DNA from: Silene noctiflora
Taxonomy: Eukaryota; Streptophyta; Magnoliopsida; Caryophyllales; Caryophyllaceae
Assembly: GCA_009801015.1 (NCBI GenBank)
Contig: VHZZ01009368.1
Location: 10,520 to 51,563, forward strand
DNA length: 41,044 nt
Direction of reading: 5' to 3'
Part shown: positions 35,444 through 41,044 of the stretch, one piece after another
Layout: every line of letters starts with the position of its first letter
Numbering within the stretch: position 1 is the stretch's first letter
Notes under the pieces: model-generated
Told to the model about the DNA's origin: nothing
The model's input: only the letters and a program-made list of their open reading frames with translations
Database searches by the model: none
Program-made: the position numbers and the translations under genes

Positions 35444-36012
35444 TAAACTTTGAACCAGACCGCACAGAGGACCGTAATTTTAGAAGATAAGCGATCGGAC
35501 CTAGATGAATTCTGTCCAGGTTCGGTCCAAACAAAATGATTTGACCTGTCTATTTTTTGGACCAGATGTTCTATTATTATTACAGCAACTCTTTTATAAA
35601 ACCGTCTTATAGCATACGATTGACCCAAAAGTAGAATAGCTCATAATTAACATCCAATTTTATGTACATTTTAACTTTATCTTGACAACCCAATATCTTA
35701 AAATAAATACCGACGTATTTAAATGCACGAGCTATCTAAAAAAATTATCGAGTTCTCAAAATAAAATATTTTTGTATAATTATATTTACTAATTTACTTG
35801 GGCTTTGTGTTATTAAGCCAATCTTACACAACAATTTGTGTTATTATAATTATAATTATTATTAGTAGTAATAGTAGCAGTAGCAGTAGTATTTTTTTTT
35901 TTTTTGTTTAAAAGAACAACTTTTATTGAACTCAAAATTATTTACAAAAAATTAGTCTGCAATTGAGATACTATATGGGCTTCCTCTCCTATATTAGTAA
36001 TTTATTTATTTA

Positions 36013-36016
<4 letters not shown>

Positions 36017-36055
<39 letters not shown>
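36017..36055. repeat. (ATT)n microsatellite
   Basis: About 13 uninterrupted ATT/TTA units follow a TTTATTTATT stretch. It is a simple-sequence tract in intergenic DNA. A shorter (AGT/AGC)n tract lies at about 35862-35892. Confidence 0.9.
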
Positions 36056-36056
<1 letters not shown>

Positions 36057-36464
36057 TTTTTTTTTAGCTTAAGATGAGTAAAGTTGATGAGCTGAAATTA
36101 ATGGATTGGAAGTAAATCGAATGAGTTGAATTAAAGTAAACCAAACTGAATTTTACTAAATTACACTAGACTGATTTAAAATAAATAAATTAAGATAAAA
36201 ATAATTGAACCCCGAAGCATGAATAATGTAGAGAATAATGCCAGCTTCAAAGTTGCAACAAGTTTATCTAAAATTTCCCACCAAATTTATATTGTTGGAG
36301 CACTAACTAGTCTTGAAGTTAAAATGGACAAATATCTTAGATAAGACAAAGTGAAATGGTATGGGAATAACAAAACACAAAATATTTCTCATCTATAGAA
36401 GTCGTTATTACTTTATTCGTCTGAAACTTAATATGAATACTTTCGTCATAAATGAAAATTTGTG

Positions 36465-36700
36465 TTGCACTATACGTCTATACATGTATAAACTATCACA
36501 TATTCACGGTCTAATTTTCGAATAACAATTTCTCACTTAAAACGGAAATATCTGTTTTAAGCTTAAGACATGTCAAGTATTCCACGTACGACAAAAAACA
36601 AAATGCATTGAGATTAGCAAAAGGTTTATCACATATTCAAATTTATGCAAATAGGGTGTTATTTAACTCGTTTTATTTTTTGGATAAATAGTCCCTAACA
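36465..36700. repeat. Dispersed repeat, copy 3 (reverse orientation)
   Basis: In reverse order relative to the copies at 4165 and 18005, this block has ATTTCTCACTTAAAACGG, CTGTTTTAAGCTTAAGACA and, further on, TTATTTAACTCGTTTTATTT. It is therefore an inverted copy of the same family. Confidence 0.45.
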
Positions 36701-36916
36701 AAAATGGTCTCGAAACATCCGTATATACGCAACAACCTAGCTTTAAATCCCTCTATGACTTTTCAAAACAAAAAATATCCCAACAATACGTTAGACAATG
36801 AATAGAGCACAACAAATCAGTCTTAAATCTTAAAATGGGTCACAAATATCATGTGGTGTTAAAGACAAAACGTTTGACATTTTCTAAGCAACTTGTCATA
36901 AGATTTGATATATATA

Positions 36917-36955
36917 CTAGTTTAGATCCCGCGCATTGAATGCGCGGTGTTTATA
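36917..36955 (-). mobile_element. Helitron 3' terminus
   Basis: Read on the minus strand, the hairpin CCGCGCATTCAATGCGCGG is followed by GATCTAAA and then CTAG, with host T next. A GC-rich hairpin about 10 bases before a terminal CTRR, followed by T, is the Helitron 3' end signature. The element would extend to higher coordinates. I could not place its 5' TC end, and no helicase is encoded, so it is a non-autonomous copy or remnant. Confidence 0.65.
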
Positions 36956-37659
36956 GAGTTTTTAATTTTGTATTAGTACTTAATCATGCTAAATTACTAA
37001 TACAAAATTAAGACCTCATTAATTTTTCATATTTCACGTCATTATATTTTGATGACGAGAAAAAAAATTAAACTGTAACCAAGAAAACTGAGTAAAATTG
37101 AACGATCAAATAATAGTGGTATCTCATTAATTGTTCATTTTTCTCGTTATTGTATTTTGTTCCGAGAAAAAAAAAATTAAAACTGAAAATTAATCCAAGG
37201 GAATTGATTAATGTGTTGAATTTTTTTTCAAAGTATTTTTTATTCCACAAAGTTAGTGATTTCAATTCATAAATTCTCTCGATTTTTTTGTTATAAAAGT
37301 AATCAAAATGATTTATAGTTTTGTTTATATATAGCATGAATAGTATGAGTCAAGTCATTTACAAATAATAGCATTAATAAAATATTTAATAGTTTATAGT
37401 TTTATATTATTTTGAATAGTATAAGTCAAATCATTTACAAATTATATATTTTGATGAAAAGATTAATTTTGATGAAAAGAATTATATAATTATATACATT
37501 TTTTAACTATTAATTTCCTTTACTAGTGAATATAATTAAATTATTATCAATAGCTTCCTTATATAAAAAGTTTTTTTTTTTTTTTGAGGGAAAATTTGTG
37601 AGTTCACTTCACCTATTCTTTTAGTAAACCATGAAATACATTGACACCATTTATTTTAC

Positions 37660-37805
37660 GATCACAAATTCTCATTCGTGACAAACAAAATCCGCCACAG
37701 ACCAAACTTGTGACGTAAGATAAATGGGCAAGTGGGAAAGAGTTATAACACAAGTTTATAATCATCACAAGCAAGACATGTTGATGCCACTGAGTCTATC
37801 CTAAC
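37660..37805. repeat. CACAAATTCTCATT / GTGACG repeat copy
   Basis: CACAAATTCTCATTCGTGAC is followed by TCCGCCACAGACC, TTGTGACG and GGGCAAGTGGGAAAGAG. These match, in reverse orientation, the words of the copy at 17870-17966. Confidence 0.45.
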
Positions 37806-38374
37806 GGATCAACTTTATTTTTTTCCATTAACAGCAAAAAAAAATGGTATACACCTTCTGAAACTTTTCAAAAAAATATCCCAATATTACATAAGAAGAT
37901 GACGGGAGCAAAGAGATCTCCCCCAACCGAAGGAAATCAAAGTCGCCATCTGACCGTCCACATGTAAATCGATCTACAGCGACCAATCATGAAGATATTA
38001 CAAGGCATCCTATTGGTCCACGTTATGAACCCTTGCATACTTCTGGAACCCTACCACTTCTGACCAACAAATGCAGTACAATTTACGACCAACCAAACTC
38101 GAACCACGAGATTTTGATGCCTAGCTGTCCTCCTCCTCATTTTTCAGATTTTAACGTTTCTGTTAGTATATTAGTACTACTTATTACAGTATATATTTAT
38201 CGTACAATATCTATCAACACTCTTTCTCTTCTTATTGGTTCTTGCTTCGGGGCTTCATTCCCCAACACTATAATTCGCCCATGTCCTTTGTTTTTCTGCT
38301 TTTTCTGTCTTGTACTATTTCTGGTTTGTGTTTATCGAGTAATGATCGTCACCATTTTATTTATCAAAGCGTCT

Positions 38375-38550
38375 CCCTTGTGACGGGTCGGTATTTGTGA
38401 CGGGTAATGTCACTCACAAAACGAATAAAGCAAAAGGTGGGGTACCCCTCCACTTGCTTTCCTCTCTCCTCCCATGGGTCTTTTGTCTCACAATTTGGTA
38501 CCCGTCTTCTCAAAGTGACGGATACCTTCCGTCACAAATGAGAATTGCCC
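38375..38550. repeat. GTGACGG / AATGAGAATT repeat copy
   Basis: TTGTGACGGGTCGG and TTTGTGACGGG begin the segment, CCACTTGCTTTCCTC lies inside, and GTGACGGATACCTTCCGTCA followed by CAAATGAGAATT closes it. The closing palindrome recurs at 39582. It belongs to the same dispersed family as 17870, 37660 and 40180. Confidence 0.45.
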
Positions 38551-38591
38551 TTTATTTATTTACAAATCGTTTTTTTTGTGATGAATGTTAT

Positions 38592-39121
38592 CCGTTATAA
38601 GATGAAGACGGGCCAAATACATACCATATTGGCTAAAATGGATAGTAGGTGGCATGGTTTTAAATCTCGGCCGAGACGTATCGTAGCGCCCGAGATGTAT
38701 CGGTATCGGAGGCCGGCGATACGAGATATCCCGAGATGTATTGGGAAAATTGAAATCAAGAAAGTATCGGCCGAGACGACCGATTTATAACGTGTATCCG
38801 CCAACTCGGCCCGATACAGCCTGTGATGAACCCGATATGAACGAGTTATAACTTGTCTCGGCCCAGTTTTTTAATGAAAAGCTCTTATAAACTATATAGC
38901 ATTGGTCAAATTAATTAAACTAAGTAGAATTAATCTTAACTTTATATGAAATAGTCAATATATGATGAAATATCTACAAAGCTTGTAAAATAAATATCAC
39001 CGTGATAACAGCGATTCAGAGCGCGACGGTCAAGTTGGGGACGATTCCGCGACTCCGTTACCGTTATAAGATGAAGACGGGCCAAATACGTATCATATTG
39101 GCTAATATGGATAGTAGGTGG
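38592..39121. repeat. 61-bp direct repeats flanking a CGGCCGAGA-rich segment
   Basis: CCGTTATAAGATGAAGACGG to ATGGATAGTAGGTGG occurs at 38592-38652 and again at 39061-39121, with only a few differences. The 408 bases between contain TCTCGGCCGAGACG, TATCGGTATCGGAGG, GGCCGAGACGACCGA and CTCGGCCCGATACAG. The arrangement could be a segmental duplication or a short mobile element with direct repeats. The copies are too short for usual LTRs. Confidence 0.6.
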
Positions 39122-39191
39122 GGCAACAAAGTACCAAATGTGGCTTATTTAATGCAGTGAATTAATAGTGTTTGTCCCCCCAACAACAATA

Positions 39192-39500
39192 TAAGACCAA
39201 CTCCAATGGTACATTTTTAGGACTAGCTTGCAATTTATATAAATTATATAGCTACAATGCAACCCTTGGAGAAGAAAAATGATTATATGCTTGAAAGCCA
39301 ATATAGCTTAAAAAAACTACAAAATTGAATCCTAGAAATTAAAGTTAAAATATTAATTTAATTTATGGAACTCATACAAGCTACAAGCTATGGTAGCTTA
39401 CCACTAGACGACTTTGTAGCTGGAAAGCAGAGTTGCTTGAAATGTTGAGTCGGAAAGTCAAGCTACAAGGGATCGTAGCTGTCCATTGGAGTTGCTCTTA
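39192..39500. mobile_element. MITE with AACTCCAATGG ends
   Basis: TAAGACCAACTCCAATGG at 39192 and CCATTGGAGTTGCTCTTA at 39483 are inverted ends with two mismatches around about 270 AT-rich bases that repeat AGCTACAAG and GTAGCT words. This end type is common among small plant DNA transposons. The target duplication is unclear. Confidence 0.65.
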
Positions 39501-39564
39501 ATATGCTGAGCACCAAATCCACTTGCTCTAGTATCCAGCCCATTTGTAGGTAATATAGTACGTA

Positions 39565-39625
39565 TTTGACCCGTCTTCTCTTTGTGACGGATACCTTCCG
39601 TCACTAATGAAAATTTGTGTTTTAT
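39565..39625. repeat. Fragment of the GTGACGG repeat family
   Basis: CCCGTCTTCTCTTTGTGACGG, ATACCTTCCGTCACTAATG and AAAATTTGTG repeat the closing part of the 38375-38550 copy with few changes. Confidence 0.45.
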
Positions 39626-40179
39626 CTATTAATGGTCCGGATTTAATTTTGAATAGATCAAAAATACATTTGAGTAAGGAAAGGTAAATGAATAAAAATG
39701 AGAAATATATAATATAATATAGGTTTATTAGAGAAAAAATAAAGATAAAGAAATGAATGAGATGTTTAGCAATATCCCAAAATAAGGTGGGAGGAGTGGA
39801 GGACTAGTTAAATAATGTGTTTCTTTATCCACGCCACCAATATATAGCTTTTGAAATTCAAACAGTTTTTTATTGTCAATTGACAAAATGTGTGGATATT
39901 ACAATGATTTCTTAGGTTGAATTTGTGAGATTGAATAAAGGTACGCATATGTATAAGTGAGTGTATTATCAGTAGAGTGACGGTGAGGACGGTTTGTATG
40001 GAATCCCAATTATGAAAGAGTGGTGTTCAAATTTAAAGTGTATGCATTTCAATTCGATATTGAAATATGACAAGACTTTTGATAATGTAATGTATTGAGG
40101 AGAATTTTCCAGACTTATGTTATAGTTTTATAGATGGTACAATATTTGGCCGCACTTACTAAGTTACTCGTTTGTATCA

Positions 40180-40365
40180 CAAATTCTCATTGAAGACGGA
40201 CACTATCCGTTACAAGTTGTAAACGAATAGTTCCCTTCTCACAATATGTAAGTGGCACTATCCGTAGGATGCTCCATTTCTCCCCCACTTGCCCTCCCAC
40301 TTGCCTTATTGTGAGAGGTCTTCAGCTTATAACGGATAGTGTCCGTCACAGGCAAGACGCTTTGC
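40180..40365. repeat. Foldback-type copy of the GACGG repeat family
   Basis: AAGACGGACACTATCCGTTA near 40193 and TAACGGATAGTGTCCGTCA near 40330 are almost exact inverted repeats. They enclose TTCCCTTCTCACAATATG and CCCACTTGCCCTCCCACTTG. CACAAATTCTCATT lies at the outer left edge, as in the other copies. Confidence 0.55.
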
Positions 40366-40794
40366 ATTTGTATAATACGGAGTATCAAACGCTCTAATTT
40401 CCATTGAATATAGAAGTACAAGAGTCTGTTCAAGATTGGGAGATTTGGTATATATATATCTCAAAAAAAAAAAAATTTACAACTAAATAATATTGTATAG
40501 AGTAACAAGTGTATACCTATATACACTTGTTACCACTTACCTATATACATTTGTGTCGAAAACTAAAACTCCCAATCTTATTTCGGCTCTCAAAGAAAGA
40601 ATGCTGAGACGTTGTCCCTTTGGATCGAAGTTGCTTTTTTATGACGTTTAATTATGGAAGCAAGCGTACAAATGTCACACGGCCGCGAGTACTCTCCTGC
40701 AGCAAACAGGTTGCTAACAAGATGTGCAATGTGTTAGGGAATACAATGAGTTTGTCAGCGTCCCTAATATCCGACAATTACACCTGGTAAAAGT

Positions 40795-41044
40795 AACCCG
40801 GGCCGATTGACCCGACCCGAAAAGGCTGGCCCGATACCCGAAATGACCTGAACTACATCACCCGAATGTGACCCAAAAACCCGAACAGTTCCGACCCGAC
40901 CCGAACATGATCCGAACTCTTGACCCGTAACTGACCCAACCCGACAGATCCGACCCGACCCGAACATGACCCAAACTCTTGACCCGTAACTGACCCAACC
41001 CGAAAATGACCCGGTTCTGAAACCACCCAACCCGAAAATGACCC
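40795..41044. repeat. GACCC/GACCCGAAC minisatellite, running off the right edge
   Basis: The last 250 bases are built from short GACCCGACCCGAAC, CTGACCCAACCCG and CCCGAAAATGACC words. A higher-order unit of about 59 bases, starting CCGACCCGACCCGAACATGA, appears at 40891 and 40950. The one open frame on the minus strand is a by-product of the repetition. The array continues beyond the window. Confidence 0.8.

Larger units (their letters stand above)
35149..41044. other. Gene-poor right part of the window
   Basis: Apart from the EFG1-like promoter, 5.9 kb hold no coding region I can support. The content is AT-rich DNA, microsatellites, a Helitron end, dispersed MITE-like repeats and a terminal minisatellite. 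Open frames here lack ATG starts or family resemblance. Confidence 0.6.

Noticed and set aside
38033..38383. Open frame of 116 codons with hydrophobic stretches
   Set aside because: It has no ATG at its start (begins with TTG), no recognisable family and lies in repeat-rich DNA. The hydrophobic look comes from T-rich sequence.
40764..41030. Minus-strand frame of 88 codons rich in Gly, Ser and Arg
   Set aside because: It is a direct consequence of the GACCC minisatellite, whose reverse complement reads as repeated GSG-type codons.

Overview
This window is nuclear DNA from a flowering plant, most likely a eudicot. The protein-coding genes are split into many short exons by AT-rich introns with GT-AG borders, and their products match plant families. 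There is a plant nuclear tRNA-Ala gene, and the space between genes and inside introns is full of small plant transposons: Stowaway, hAT-like, Mutator-like, Helitron and tRNA-derived SINEs. The species cannot be read from the sequence; the style of the Stowaway copies hints at Caryophyllales, but this is a weak inference. Exons were assembled by hand from splice signals, reading-frame continuity and remembered family sequence. Every chosen exon chain keeps frame. Position 21 is an unresolved base (n).

Layout. 65-3712 (minus): cycloeucalenol cycloisomerase (CPI1, sterol synthesis), with its last part beyond the left edge. 3713-6653: intergenic, with a clean Stowaway element and a nested pair of Mutator-like MITEs. 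6654-10713 (plus): mitochondrial adenylate-kinase-like protein of the AK7 type, with a degenerate P-loop. 10714-12575: intergenic, with a hAT-like element that has an 8-bp target duplication and a tRNA-derived SINE with a 12-bp one. 12576-16240 (plus): a canonical adenylate kinase of the AK4 type. 17070-17261 (minus): a LITTLE ZIPPER microprotein (ZPR3-like). 17415-20047: repeats, including a second SINE with a 14-bp target duplication. 20048-20434: a doubtful small ORF. 20512-20584 (minus): tRNA-Ala(AGC). 21338-28407 (minus): aspartyl aminopeptidase (M18) in eleven exons, with introns heavily colonised by MITEs. 29826-35148 (minus): an EFG1-like rRNA-processing protein in seven exons, with a 26-residue tandem repeat near its C-terminus and telo-box/site II motifs upstream. 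35500-41044: gene-poor DNA with a Helitron end, several foldback-type repeats and a GACCC-rich minisatellite running off the right edge.

The genes are ordinary eukaryotic neighbours, not an operon: sterol synthesis, adenylate metabolism, meristem and leaf-polarity regulation, peptide turnover and ribosome biogenesis. The only functional clustering is the same-strand pair of adenylate kinase paralogues, one apparently catalytically dead and one intact. I found no convincing new multi-gene system. The most notable points are that pair, the repeat-bearing EFG1 tail and several well-dated transposon insertions.
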